Shown: positions 1 to 12,298 of the stretch, in pieces
Numbering within the stretch: the first letter of the stretch is position 1
Layout of the letters: every line of letters starts with the position of its first letter
DNA from: Sinohyriopsis cumingii
Lineage: Eukaryota > Mollusca > Bivalvia > Unionida > Unionidae
NCBI GenBank assembly: GCA_028554795.2
Contig: CM068832.1
Location: forward strand, 87,943,011 to 88,007,010
Direction: 5' to 3'
Length of the DNA: 64,000 bases
The notes under the pieces: model-generated
Databases searched by the model: none
Seen by the model: the letters and a program-made list of their open reading frames with translations, nothing else
Told to the model about the DNA's origin: nothing
Program-made: the position numbers and the translations under genes

Positions 1-186
1 TTGATGGTGAAGCAAAAGTATGAAAACAATAGTTCAAACAGCTCAATGACATTTCTATATACATTCATATAAGACATAGGCTAGTACCTCATCAAATTGT
101 TTTTCACAAGTGAGACTAAGTATATTTGTTACTTATACAGTCCCGAACTATTTCACAGATTATTGGAAAAATTAAGGTTTGCTATA

Positions 187-651
187 GGTATAACGGTACC
201 AATTGCGCAAGTCCAGGTGGGCGGAGCTTAAGGTGTATGGAACATTGTATTCAGAATTAAAGAATAACTCTAGCTGTGATTGGTGCATTATGTAAGAGTT
301 GTACTTTCTGTTTGGCTTAAAAAAAATGTTGAGCCTCTTGGCAACATGTGAGTTTGTGTTAATTTCTATCTAGATCATATTTTGTATTTTTTATGATTTT
401 TTTAAAATATGGTACACATGGCTGAAAATGTGCTTGTTGTGACTAGATAACTCTAACCACTGTCTAGTTCCAGTAGAGTTATCTCTCTTAAATGCAATGG
501 AGTACCTGGTTATGTCATTGTCAAATTGACAATCTAGCATTGTTCTATATGGCAGTGTGTGACATGCATGCCCAGGTAGGACAGAAAGTATATTTATTTC
601 ACAGAACATTAGCATTGAGGTATATGGAGAAACAATTGGTACCGTGATACC
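187..651. mobile_element. Non-autonomous TA-flanked inverted-repeat element (MITE-like), copy in S1
   Basis: The 465-bp insert has 19-bp terminal inverted repeats with one mismatch: GGTATAACGGTACCAATTG at 187-205 and CAATTGGTACCGTGATACC at 633-651. It is flanked by TA on both sides (185-186 and 652-653). L units show the matching empty site GCTATAAAGG with a single TA, so the boundaries are exact. It holds no transposase. Internal inverted repeats lie at 445-455/474-484 and 517-524/526-533. TA duplication and short termini fit a Tc1/mariner-type non-autonomous element, but the family is not identified. The 13 other copies are orthologous by unit position, so all probably derive from one insertion amplified with the array. 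Confidence 0.85.
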
Positions 652-837
652 TAAAGGAAAGAATAGCCTCACAGTGTATCCATAGAAACGCATACATGTG
701 GGCGGCATTTATGAACTATACTAGTCTGATGTAGGAAAACAAATGTGTGCTGAACAGTTTTGGTCAAATAATGAAAGTTCTTTAAGAATAAAATGTATGA
801 AATCTGCAGAAAATAGCACAGGTTGGCTTTGGGCTGT

Positions 838-878
838 CCTTGGACCTGTTGGGCCCTGCCCCATATATTTGTCCAAGG
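838..878 (+). other. Hairpin overlapping the splice donor (S1 copy)
   Basis: CCTTGGAC (838-845) and GTCCAAGG (871-878) form a perfect 8-bp stem with a 25-nt loop containing GGGCCC. The 3' arm covers the exon end and the first intron base of the CCAAG|GTAAGG donor. It is present in every unit (for example 19131-19172 in F1). Confidence 0.5.
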
Positions 879-1401
879 TAAGGTCATCAAACTTTCACTT
901 CTCATTTCTCGCATTGCTGATTTTGCCTCCTTTAATTCCTTTATCATAAGCTACCTCTCCCTTTTAGATAAACACATTCCTCCTGTTTTTAACTCCATTT
1001 GATGTGCTATACTTAGTGTTTATATTTGGCATTTTTCTGTATTTTATTCCCCTAATTTCACCCCCCCAATCCAACATAACCACTTATAAGCTGTGATTTA
1101 CTATATCTGGTGACTGATTGGCTTATTGAAACAATTTTATTCACATTACAAAGGAGGAAAGCTTACTATTTGTGTTACAATGAGGATGGGTAGGTGGACC
1201 TTTGTGTGAGGACTGGTGGTTAGTGACCTCTTGTATCTGCAGATAGTGTAAAGTGGTCAAAGCTTATACTTTATAATAAGATTGGGTCATGTCCACTGGT
1301 CTCTGATGTTAAGTTCTGCACCTACCAAACAAATATAAATTCCTTTCTTTTAGGTGAATTGTACATTTTGAAGTAGGACAGGTACATACTATTTGGTACA
1401 T

Positions 1402-1414
1402 TGACCTTTGACCT
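1402..1414 (-). promoter_or_regulatory. Consensus DR1 nuclear-receptor element, one per unit (S1 copy)
   Basis: TGACCTTTGACCT is the reverse complement of AGGTCAAAGGTCA, a perfect direct repeat of AGGTCA with 1-bp spacing. This is the known consensus for HNF4 and RXR/PPAR-type receptors in animals. Further copies start at 2940, 4477, 6014, 7551, 9088, 10625, 12162, 13700, 15237, 16791, 19695, 21235, 23677, 26119, 28561, 31003, 33439 (one substitution), 35881, 38317, 40758, 43194, 45644, 48078, 50520, 52956, 55395, 58297, 60735 and 63172. Binding is inferred only. Confidence 0.55.
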
Positions 1415-1538
1415 AGTTATTACATAATATGACATAATGTGATTTATCCCATATCACCTATGTGAAGTTCAATAAGTGCTGATATGAATAAGATACAACT
1501 CATAGTTGAAAGAATTCATTTTATTTCAAAAGATGATT

Positions 1539-3076
1539 TTGATGGTGAAGCAAAAGTATGAAAACAATAGTTCAAACAGCTCAATGACATTTCTATACAC
1601 ATTCATATAAGACATAGGCTAGTACCTCATCAAATTGTTTTTCACAAGTGAGACTAAGCATATTTGTTACTTATACAGTCCCGAACTATTTCACAGATTA
1701 TTGGAAAAATTAAGGTTTGCTATAGGTATAACGGTACCAATTGCGCAAGTCCAGGTGGGCGGAGCTTAAGGTGTATGGAACATTGTATTCAGAATTAAAG
1801 AACAACTCTAGCTGTGATTGGTGCATTATGTAAGAGTTGTACTTTCTGTTTGGCTTAAAAAAAATGTTGAGCCTCTTGGCAACATGTGAGTTTGTGTTAA
1901 TTTCTATCTAGATCATATTTTGTATTTTTTATGATTTTTTTAAAATATGGTACACATGGCTGAAAATGTGCTTGTTGTGACTAGATAACTCTAACCACTG
2001 TCTAGTTCCAGTAGAGTTATCTCTCTTAAATGCAATGGAGTACCTGGTTATGTCATTGTCAAATTGACAATCTAGCATTGTTCTATATGGCAGTGTGTGA
2101 CATGCATGCCCAGGTAGGACAGAAAGTATATTTATTTCACAGAACATTAGCATTGAGGTATATGGAGAAACAATTGGTACCGTGATACCTAAAGGAAAGA
2201 ATAGCCTCACAGTGTATCCATAGAAACGCATACATGTGGGCGGCATTTATGAACTATACTAGTCTGATGTAGGAAAACAAATGTGTGCTGAACAGTTTTG
2301 GTCAAATATTGAAAGTTCTTTAAGAATAAAATGTATGAAATCTGCAGAAAATAGCACAGGTTGGCTTTGGGCTGTCCTTGGACCTGTTGGGCCCTGCCCC
2401 ATATATTTGTCCAAGGTAAGGTCATCAAACTTTCACTTCTCATTTCTCGCATTGCTGATTTTGCCTCCTTTAATTCCTTTATCATAAGCTACCTCTCCCT
2501 TTTAGATAAACACATTCCTCCTGTTTTTAACTCCATTTGATGTGCTATACTTAGTGTTTATATTTGGCATTTTTCTGTATTTTATTCCCCTAATTTCACC
2601 CCCCCAATCCAACATAACCACTTATAAGCTGTGATTTACTATATCTGGTGACTGATTGGCTTATTGAAACAATTTTATTCACATTACAAAGGAGGAAAGC
2701 TTACTATTTGTGTTACAATGAGGATGGGTAGGTGGACCTTTGTGTGAGGACTGGTGGTTAGTGACCTCTTGTATCTGCAGATAGTGTAAAGTGGTCAAAG
2801 CTTATACTTTATAATAAGATTGGGTCATGTCCACTGGTCTCTGATGTTAAGTTCTGCACCTACCAAACAAATATAAATTCCTTTCTTTTAGGTGAATTGT
2901 ACATTTTGAAGTAGGACAGGTACATACTATTTGGTACATTGACCTTTGACCTAGTTATTACATAATATGACATAATGTGATTTATCCCATATCACCTATG
3001 TGAAGTTCAATAAGTGCTGATATGAATAAGATACAACTCATAGTTGAAAGAATTCATTTTATTTCAAAAGATGATT
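1539..3076 (+). repeat. Unit S2 (1,538 bp)
   Basis: Short unit, variant type 'b' (AGAACAACTC, TCTATACACATT). Private change: TAAGCATATT in place of TAAGTATATT near 1656. It has a 7-C run near 2599. Confidence 0.95.
1725..2189. mobile_element. MITE-like element, copy in S2
   Basis: Same TA-flanked site as the S1 copy, 465 bp, both termini intact. Confidence 0.85.
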
Positions 3077-4613
3077 TTGATGGTGAAGCAAAAGTATGAA
3101 AACAATAGTTCAAACAGCTCAATGACATTTCTATACACATTCATATAAGACATAGGCTAGTACCTCATCAAATTGTTTTTCACAAGTGAGACTAAGTATA
3201 TTTGTTACTTATACAGTCCCGAACTATTTCACAGATTATTGGAAAAATTAAGGTTTGCTATAGGTATAACGGTACCAATTGCGCAAGTCCAGGTGGGCGG
3301 AGCTTAAGGTGTATGGAACATTGTATTCAGAATTAAAGAACAACTCTAGCTGTGATTGGTGCATTATGTAAGAGTTGTACTTTCTGTTTGGCTTAAAAAA
3401 AATGTTGAGCCTCTTGGCAACATGTGAGTTTGTGTTAATTTCTATCTAGATCATATTTTGTATTTTTTATGATTTTTTTAAAATATGGTACACATGGCTG
3501 AAAATGTGCTTGTTGTGACTAGATAACTCTAACCACTGTCTAGTTCCAGTAGAGTTATCTCTCTTAAATGCAATGGAGTACCTGGTTATGTCATTGTCAA
3601 ATTGACAATCTAGCATTGTTCTATATGGCAGTGTGTGACATGCATGCCCAGGTAGGACAGAAAGTATATTTATTTCACAGAACATTAGCATTGAGGTATA
3701 TGGAGAAACAATTGGTACCGTGATACCTAAAAGAAAGAATAGCCTCACAGTGTATCCATAGAAACGCATACATGTGGGCGGCATTTATGAACTATACTAG
3801 TCTGATGTAGGAAAACAAATGTGTGCTGAACAGTTTTGGTCAAATATTGAAAGTTCTTTAAGAATAAAATGTATGAAATCTGCAGAAAATAGCACAGGTT
3901 GGCTTTGGGCTGTCCTTGGACCTGTTGGGCCCTGCCCCATATATTTGTCCAAGGTAAGGTCATCAAACTTTCACTTCTCATTTCTCGCATTGCTGATTTT
4001 GCCTCCTTTAATTCCTTTATCATAAGCTACCTCTCCCTTTTAGATAAACACATTCCTCCTGTTTTTAACTCCATTTGATGTGCTATACTTAGTGTTTATA
4101 TTTGGCATTTTTCTGTATTTTATTCCCCTAATTTCACCCCCCAATCCAACATAACCACTTATAAGCTGTGATTTACTATATCTGGTGACTGATTGGCTTA
4201 TTGAAACAATTTTATTCACATTACAAAGGAGGAAAGCTTACTATTTGTGTTACAATGAGGATGGGTAGGTGGACCTTTGTGTGAGGACTGGTGGTTAGTG
4301 ACCTCTTGTATCTGCAGATAGTGTAAAGTGGTCAAAGCTTATACTTTATAATAAGATTGGGTCATGTCCACTGGTCTCTGATGTTAAGTTCTGCACCTAC
4401 CAAACAAATATAAATTCCTTTCTTTTAGGTGAATTGTACATTTTGAAGTAGGACAGGTACATACTATTTGGTACATTGACCTTTGACCTAGTTATTACAT
4501 AATATGACATAATGTGATTTATCCCATATCACCTATGTGAAGTTCAATAAGTGCTGATATGAATAAGATACAACTCATAGTTGAAAGAATTCATTTTATT
4601 TCAAAAGATGATT
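3077..4613 (+). repeat. Unit S3 (1,537 bp)
   Basis: Short unit, variant type 'c', marked by CCTAAAAGAAAG just outside the right end of the element (near 3726). S7 and S11 share this mark. Confidence 0.95.
3263..3727. mobile_element. MITE-like element, copy in S3
   Basis: Termini intact, 465 bp. The right flank reads TAAAAGAAAG instead of TAAAGGAAAG. Confidence 0.85.
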
Positions 4614-6150
4614 TTGATGGTGAAGCAAAAGTATGAAAACAATAGTTCAAACAGCTCAATGACATTTCTATACACATTCATATAAGACATAGGCTAGTAC
4701 CTCATCAAATTGTTTTTCACAAGTGAGACTAAGTATATTTGTTACTTATACAGTCCCGAACTATTTCACAGATTATTGGAAAAATTAAGGTTTGCTATAG
4801 GTATAACGGTACCAATTGCGCAAGTCCAGGTGGGCGGAGCTTAAGGTGTATGGAACATTGTATTCAGAATTAAAGAACAACTCTAGCTGTGATTGGTGCA
4901 TTATGTAAGAGTTGTACTTTCTGTTTGGCTTAAAAAAAATGTTGAGCCTCTTGGCAACATGTGAGTTTGTGTTAATTTCTATCTAGATCATATTTTGTAT
5001 TTTTTATGATTTTTTTAAAGTATGGTACACATGGCTGAAAATGTGCTTGTTGTGACTAGATAACTCTAACCACTGTCTAGTTCCAGTAGAGTTATCTCTC
5101 TTAAATGCAATGGAGTACCTGGTTATGTCATTGTCAAATTGACAATCTAGCATTGTTCTATATGGCAGTGTGTGACATGCATGCCCAGGTAGGACAGAAA
5201 GTATATTTATTTCACAGAACATTAGCATTGAGGTATATGGAGAAACAATTGGTACCGTGATACCTAAAGGAAAGAATAGCCTCACAGTGTATCCATAGAA
5301 ACGCATACATGTGGGCGGCATTTATGAACTATACTAGTCTGATGTAGGAAAACAAATGTGTGCTGAACAGTTTTGGTCAAATATTGAAAGTTCTTTAAGA
5401 ATAAAATGTATGAAATCTGCAGAAAATAGCACAGGTTGGCTTTGGGCTGTCCTTGGACCTGTTGGGCCCTGCCCCATATATTTGTCCAAGGTAAGGTCAT
5501 CAAACTTTCACTTCTCATTTCTCGCATTGCTGATTTTGCCTCCTTTAATTCCTTTATCATAAGCTACCTCTCCCTTTTAGATAAACACATTCCACCTGTT
5601 TTTAACTCCATTTGATGTGCTATGCTTAGTGTTTATATTTGGCATTTTTCTGTATTTTATTCCCCTAATTTCACCCCCCAATCCAACATAACCACTTATA
5701 AGCTGTGATTTACTATATCTGGTGACTGATTGGCTTATTGAAACAATTTTATTCACATTACAAAGGAGGAAAGCTTACTATTTGTGTTACAATGAGGATG
5801 GGTAGGTGGACCTTTGTGTGAGGACTGGTGGTTAGTGACCTCTTGTATCTGCAGATAGTGTAAAGTGGTCAAAGCTTATACTTTATAATAAGATTGGGTC
5901 ATGTCCACTGGTCTCTGATGTTAAGTTCTGCACCTACCAAACAAATATAAATTCCTTTCTTTTAGGTGAATTGTACATTTTGAAGTAGGACAGGTACATA
6001 CTATTTGGTACATTGACCTTTGACCTAGTTATTACATAATATGACATAATGTGATTTATCCCATATCACCTATGTGAAGTTCAATAAGTGCTGATATGAA
6101 TAAGATACAACTCATAGTTGAAAGAATTCATTTTATTTCAAAAGATGATT
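4614..6150 (+). repeat. Unit S4 (1,537 bp)
   Basis: Short unit, variant type 'd', marked by TTAAAGTATGG near 5016, CATTCCACCTG near 5588 and CTATGCTTAG near 5620. S9 shares all three marks. Confidence 0.95.
4800..5264. mobile_element. MITE-like element, copy in S4
   Basis: Termini intact. Carries the type 'd' mark AAAGTATGG. Confidence 0.85.
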
Positions 6151-7687
6151 TTGATGGTGAAGCAAAAGTATGAAAACAATAGTTCAAACAGCTCAATGAC
6201 ATTTCTATATACATTCATATAAGACATAGGCTAGTACCTCATCAAATTGTTTTTCACAAGTGAGACTAAGTATATTTGTTACTTATACAATCCCGAACTA
6301 TTTCACAGATTATTGGAAAAATTAAGGTTTGCTATAGGTATAACGGTACCAATTGCGCAAGTCCAGGTGGGCGGAGCTTAAGGTGTATGGAACATTGTAT
6401 TCAGAATTAAAGAATAACTCTAGCTGTGATTGGTGCATTATGTAAGAGTTGTACTTTCTGTTTGGCTTAAAAAAATGTTGAGCCTCTTGGCAACATGTGA
6501 GTTTGTGTTAATTTCTATCTAGATCATATTTTGTATTTTTTATGATTTTTTTAAAATATGGTACACATGGCTGAAAATGTGCTTGTTGTGACTAGATAAC
6601 TCTAACCACTGTCTAGTTCCAGTAGAGTTATCTCTCTTAAATGCAATGGAGTACCTGGTTATGTCATTGTCAAATTGACAATCTAGCATTGTTCTATATG
6701 GCAGTGTGTGACATGCATGCCCAGGTAGGACAGAAAGTATATTTATTTCACAGAACATTAGCATTGAGGTATATGGAGAAACAATTGGTACCGTGATACC
6801 TAAAGGAAAGAATAGCCTCACAGTGTATCCATAGAAACGCATACATGTGGGCGGCATTTATGAACTATACTAGTCTGATGTAGGAAAACAAATGTGTGCT
6901 GAACAGTTTTGGTCAAATATTGAAAGTTCTTTAAGAATAAAATGTATGAAATCTGCAGAAAATAGCACAGGTTGGCTTTGGGCTGTCCTTGGACCTGTTG
7001 GGCCCTGCCCCATATATTTGTCCAAGGTAAGGTCATCAAACTTTCACTTCTCATTTCTCGCATTGCTGATTTTGCCTCCTTTAATTCCTTTATCATAAGC
7101 TACCTCTCCCTTTTAGATAAACACATTCCTCCTGTTTTTAACTCCATTTGATGTGCTATACTTAGTGTTTATATTTGGCATTTTTCTGTATTTTATTCCC
7201 CTAATTTCACCCCCCCAATCCAACATAACCACTTATAAGCTGTGATTTACTATATCTGGTGACTGATTGGCTTATTGAAACAATTTTATTCACATTACAA
7301 AGGAGGAAAGCTTACTATTTGTGTTACAATGAGGATGGGTAGGTGGACCTTTGTGTGAGGACTGGTGGTTAGTGACCTCTTGTATCTGCAGATAGTGTAA
7401 AGTGGTCAAAGCTTATACTTTATAATAAGATTGGGTCATGTCCACTGGTCTCTGATGTTAAGTTCTGCACCTACCAAACAAATATAAATTCCTTTCTTTT
7501 AGGTGAATTGTACATTTTGAAGTAGGACAGGTACATACTATTTGGTACATTGACCTTTGACCTAGTTATTACATAATATGACATAATGTGATTTATCCCA
7601 TATCACCTATGTGAAGTTCAATAAGTGCTGATATGAATAAGATACAACTCATAGTTGAAAGAATTCATTTTATTTCAAAAGATGATT
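6151..7687 (+). repeat. Unit S5 (1,537 bp)
   Basis: Short unit, type 'a' like S1, which starts a second four-unit cycle. Private changes: CAATCCCGAAC near 6289 and a 7-A run in the element instead of 8. Confidence 0.95.
6337..6800. mobile_element. MITE-like element, copy in S5
   Basis: 464 bp because the internal A run is 7 rather than 8. Confidence 0.85.
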
Positions 7688-9224
7688 TTGATGGTGAAGC
7701 AAAAGTATGAAAACAATAGTTCAAACAGCTCAATGACATTTCTATACACATTCATATAAGACATAGGCTAGTACCTCATCAAATTGTTTTTCACAAGTGA
7801 GACTAAGTATATTTGTTACTTATACAGTCCCGAACTATTTCACAGATTATTGGAAAAATTAAGGTTTGCTATAGGTATAACGGTACCAATTGCGCAAGTC
7901 CAGGTGGGCGGAGCTTAAGGTGTATGGAACATTGTATTCAGAATTAAAGAACAACTCTAGCTGTGATTGGTGCATTATGTAAGAGTTGTACTTTCTGTTT
8001 GGCTTAAAAAAAATGTTGAGCCTCTTGGCAACATGTGAGTTTGTGTTAATTTCTATCTAGATCATATTTTGTATTTTTTATGATTTTTTTAAAATATGGT
8101 ACACATGGCTGAAAATGTGCTTGTTGTGACTAGATAACTCTAACCACTGTCTAGTTCCAGTAGAGTTATCTCTCTTAAATGCAATGGAGTACCTGGTTAT
8201 GTCATTGTCAAATTGACAATCTAGCATTGTTCTATATGGCAGTGTGTGACATGCATGCCCAGGTAGGACAGAAAGTATATTTATTTCACAGAACATTAGC
8301 ATTGAGGTATATGGAGAAACAATTGGTACCGTGATACCTAAAGGAAAGAATAGCCTCACAGTGTATCCATAGAAACGCATACATGTGGGCGGCATTTATG
8401 AACTATACTAGTCTGATGTAGGAAAACAAATGTGTGCTGAACAGTTTTGGTCAAATATTGAAAGTTCTTTAAGAATAAAATGTATGAAATCTGCAGAAAA
8501 TAGCACAGGTTGGCTTTGGGCTGTCCTTGGACCTGTTGGGCCCTGCCCCATATATTTGTCCAAGGTAAGGTCATCAAACTTTCACTTCTCATTTCTCGCA
8601 TTGCTGATTTTGCCTCCTTTAATTCCTTTATCATAAGCTACCTCTCCCTTTTAGATAAACACATTCCTCCTGTTTTTAACTCCATTTGATGTGCTATACT
8701 TAGTGTTTATATTTGGCATTTTTCTGTATTTTATTCCCCTAATTTCACCCCCCAATCCAACATAACCACTTATAAGCTGTGATTTACTATATCTGGTGAC
8801 TGATTGGCTTATTGAAACAATTTTATTCACATTACAAAGGAGGAAAGCTTACTATTTGTGTTACAATGAGGATGGGTAGGTGGACCTTTGTGTGAGGACT
8901 GGTGGTTAGTGACCTCTTGTATCTGCAGATAGTGTAAAGTGGTCAAAGCTTATACTTTATAATAAGATTGGGTCATGTCCACTGGTCTCTGATGTTAAGT
9001 TCTGCACCTACCAAACAAATATAAATTCCTTTCTTTTAGGTGAATTGTACATTTTGAAGTAGGACAGGTACATACTATTTGGTACATTGACCTTTGACCT
9101 AGTTATTACATAATATGACATAATGTGATTTATCCCATATCACCTATGTGAAGTTCAATAAGTGCTGATATGAATAAGATACAACTCATAGTTGAAAGAA
9201 TTCATTTTATTTCAAAAGATGATT
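7688..9224 (+). repeat. Unit S6 (1,537 bp)
   Basis: Short unit, type 'b', close to S2 but with a 6-C run near 8748. Confidence 0.95.
7874..8338. mobile_element. MITE-like element, copy in S6
   Basis: Termini and TA flanks intact. Confidence 0.85.
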
Positions 9225-10761
9225 TTGATGGTGAAGCAAAAGTATGAAAACAATAGTTCAAACAGCTCAATGACATTTCTATACACATTCATATAAGACA
9301 TAGGCTAGTACCTCATCAAATTGTTTTTCACAAGTGAGACTAAGTATATTTGTTACTTATACAGTCCCGAACTATTTCACAGATTATTGGAAAAATTAAG
9401 GTTTGCTATAGGTATAACGGTACCAATTGCGCAAGTCCAGGTGGGCGGAGCTTAAGGTGTATGGAACATTGTATTCAGAATTAAAGAACAACTCTAGCTG
9501 TGATTGGTGCATTATGTAAGAGTTGTACTTTCTGTTTGGCTTAAAAAAAATGTTGAGCCTCTTGGCAACATGTGAGTTTGTGTTAATTTCTATCTAGATC
9601 ATATTTTGTATTTTTTATGATTTTTTTAAAATATGGTACACATGGCTGAAAATGTGCTTGTTGTGACTAGATAACTCTAACCACTGTCTAGTTCCAGTAG
9701 AGTTATCTCTCTTAAATGCAATGGAGTACCTGGTTATGTCATTGTCAAATTGACAATCTAGCATTGTTCTATATGGCAGTGTGTGACATGCATGCCCAGG
9801 TAGGACAGAAAGTATATTTATTTCACAGAACATTAGCATTGAGGTATATGGAGAAACAATTGGTACCGTGATACCTAAAAGAAAGAATAGCCTCACAGTG
9901 TATCCATAGAAACGCATACATGTGGGCGGCATTTATGAACTATACTAGTCTGATGTAGGAAAACAAATGTGTGCTGAACAGTTTTGGTCAAATATTGAAA
10001 GTTCTTTAAGAATAAAATGTATGAAATCTGCAGAAAATAGCACAGGTTGGCTTTGGGCTGTCCTTGGACCTGTTGGGCCCTGCCCCATATATTTGTCCAA
10101 GGTAAGGTCATCAAACTTTCACTTCTCATTTCTCGCATTGCTGATTTTGCCTCCTTTAATTCCTTTATCATAAGCTACCTCTCCCTTTTAGATAAACACA
10201 TTCCTCCTGTTTTTAACTCCATTTGATGTGCTATACTTAGTGTTTATATTTGGCATTTTTCTGTATTTTATTCCCCTAATTTCACCCCCCAATCCAACAT
10301 AACCACTTATAAGCTGTGATTTACTATATCTGGTGACTGATTGGCTTATTGAAACAATTTTATTCACATTACAAAGGAGGAAAGCTTACTATTTGTGTTA
10401 CAATGAGGATGGGTAGGTGGACCTTTGTGTGAGGACTGGTGGTTAGTGACCTCTTGTATCTGCAGATAGTGTAAAGTGGTCAAAGCTTATACTTTATAAT
10501 AAGATTGGGTCATGTCCACTGGTCTCTGATGTTAAGTTCTGCACCTACCAAACAAATATAAATTCCTTTCTTTTAGGTGAATTGTACATTTTGAAGTAGG
10601 ACAGGTACATACTATTTGGTACATTGACCTTTGACCTAGTTATTACATAATATGACATAATGTGATTTATCCCATATCACCTATGTGAAGTTCAATAAGT
10701 GCTGATATGAATAAGATACAACTCATAGTTGAAAGAATTCATTTTATTTCAAAAGATGATT
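9225..10761 (+). repeat. Unit S7 (1,537 bp)
   Basis: Short unit, type 'c' (CCTAAAAGAAAG near 9874). Confidence 0.95.
9411..9875. mobile_element. MITE-like element, copy in S7
   Basis: Termini intact. Right-flank variant TAAAAGAAAG as in S3. Confidence 0.85.
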
Positions 10762-12298
10762 TTGATGGTGAAGCAAAAGTTTGAAAACAATAGTTCAAAC
10801 AGCTCAATGACATTTCTATACACATTCATATAAGACATAGGCTAGTACCTCATCAAATTGTTTTTCACAAGTGAGACTAAGTATATTTGTTACTTATACA
10901 GTCCCGAACTATTTCACAGATTATTGGAAAAATTAAGGTTTGCTATAGGTATAACGGTACCAATTGCGCAAGTCCAGGTGGGCGGAGCTTAAGGTGTATG
11001 GAACATTGTATTCAGAATTAAAGAACAACTCTAGCTGTGATTGGTGCATTATGTAAGAGTTGTACTTTCTGTTTGGCTTAAAAAAAATGTTGAGCCTCTT
11101 GGCAACATGTGAGTTTGTGTTAATTTCTATCTAGATCATATTTTGTATTTTTTATGATTTTTTTAAAATATGGTACACATGGCTGAAAATGTGCTTGTTG
11201 TGACTAGATAACTCTAACCACTGTCTAGTTCCAGTAGAGTTATCTCTCTTAAATGCAATGGAGTACCTGGTTATGTCATTGTCAAATTGACAATCTAGCA
11301 TTGTTCTATATGGCAGTGTGTGACATGCATGCCCAGGTAGGACAGAAAGTATATTTATTTCACAGAACATTAGCATTGAGGTATATGGAGAAACAATTGG
11401 TACCGTGATACCTAAAGGAAAGAATAGCCTCACAGTGTATCCATAGAAAAGCATACATGTGGGCGGCATTTATGAACTATACTAGTCTGATGTAGGAAAA
11501 CAAATGTGTGCTGAACAGTTTTGGTCAAATATTGAAAGTTCTTTAAGAATAAAATGTATGAAATCTGCAGAAAATAGCACAGGTTGGCTTTGGGCTGTCC
11601 TTGGACCTGTTGGGCCCTGCCCCATATATTTGTCCAAGGTAAGGTCATCAAACTTTCACTTCTCATTTCTCGCATTGCTGATTTTGCCTCCTTTAATTCC
11701 TTTATCATAAGCTACCTCTCCCTTTTAGATAAACACATTCCTCCTGTTTTTAACTCCATTTGATGTGCTATACTTAGTGTTTATATTTGGCATTTTTCTG
11801 TATTTTATTCCCCTAATTTCACCCCCCAATCCAACATAACCACTTATAAGCTGTGATTTACTATATCTGGTGACTGATTGGCTTATTGAAACAATTTTAT
11901 TCACATTACAAAGGAGGAAAGCTTACTATTTGTGTTACAATGAGGATGGGTAGGTGGACCTTTGTGTGAGGACTGGTGGTTAGTGACCTCTTGTATCTGC
12001 AGATAGTGTAAAGTGGTCAAAGCTTATACTTTATAATAAGATTGGGTCATGTCCACTGGTCTCTGATGTTAAGTTCTGCACCTACCAAACAAATATAAAT
12101 TCCTTTCTTTTAGGTGAATTGTACATTTTGAAGTAGGACAGGTACATACTATTTGGTACATTGACCTTTGACCTAGTTATTACATAATATGACATAATGT
12201 GATTTATCCCATATCACCTATGTGAAGTTCAATAAGTGCTGATATGAATAAGATACAACTCATAGTTGAAAGAATTCATTTTATTTCAAAAGATGATT
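10762..12298 (+). repeat. Unit S8 (1,537 bp)
   Basis: Short unit with a 'b'-like sequence that breaks the four-unit cycle. Private changes: AAAAGTTTGAAAAC near 10776 and ATAGAAAAGCATAC near 11453. Confidence 0.95.
10948..11412. mobile_element. MITE-like element, copy in S8
   Basis: Termini and TA flanks intact. Confidence 0.85.

Larger units (their letters stand above)
1..1538 (+). repeat. Unit S1 (1,538 bp)
   Basis: Short unit carrying the inverted-repeat element and lacking the 1,367-bp block. Variant type 'a': TCTATATACATT near 52-63, AGAATAACTC near 261, and a 7-C run near 1061. S5 shares these marks. Confidence 0.95.

Noticed and set aside
391..708. 105-codon antisense ORF repeated in every S and F unit
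   Set aside because: It runs from host sequence through the right terminus into the element. Its repetition only reflects unit identity. It has no recognisable domain and would have been created by the insertion.
669..947. 92-codon antisense ORF over the deletion junction, and its 62-codon L-unit counterpart
   Set aside because: Opposite strand to the splice signals, with a different N- or C-terminal part in S and L because of the deletion. Looks like a shadow frame.
743..949. 68-codon sense ORF in S units
   Set aside because: It joins the start of the 106-codon ORF to the exon-like block in a different frame across the deletion, then runs into the intron. A by-product of the deletion. A spliced reading gives a hydrophobic tail, but nothing supports its use.
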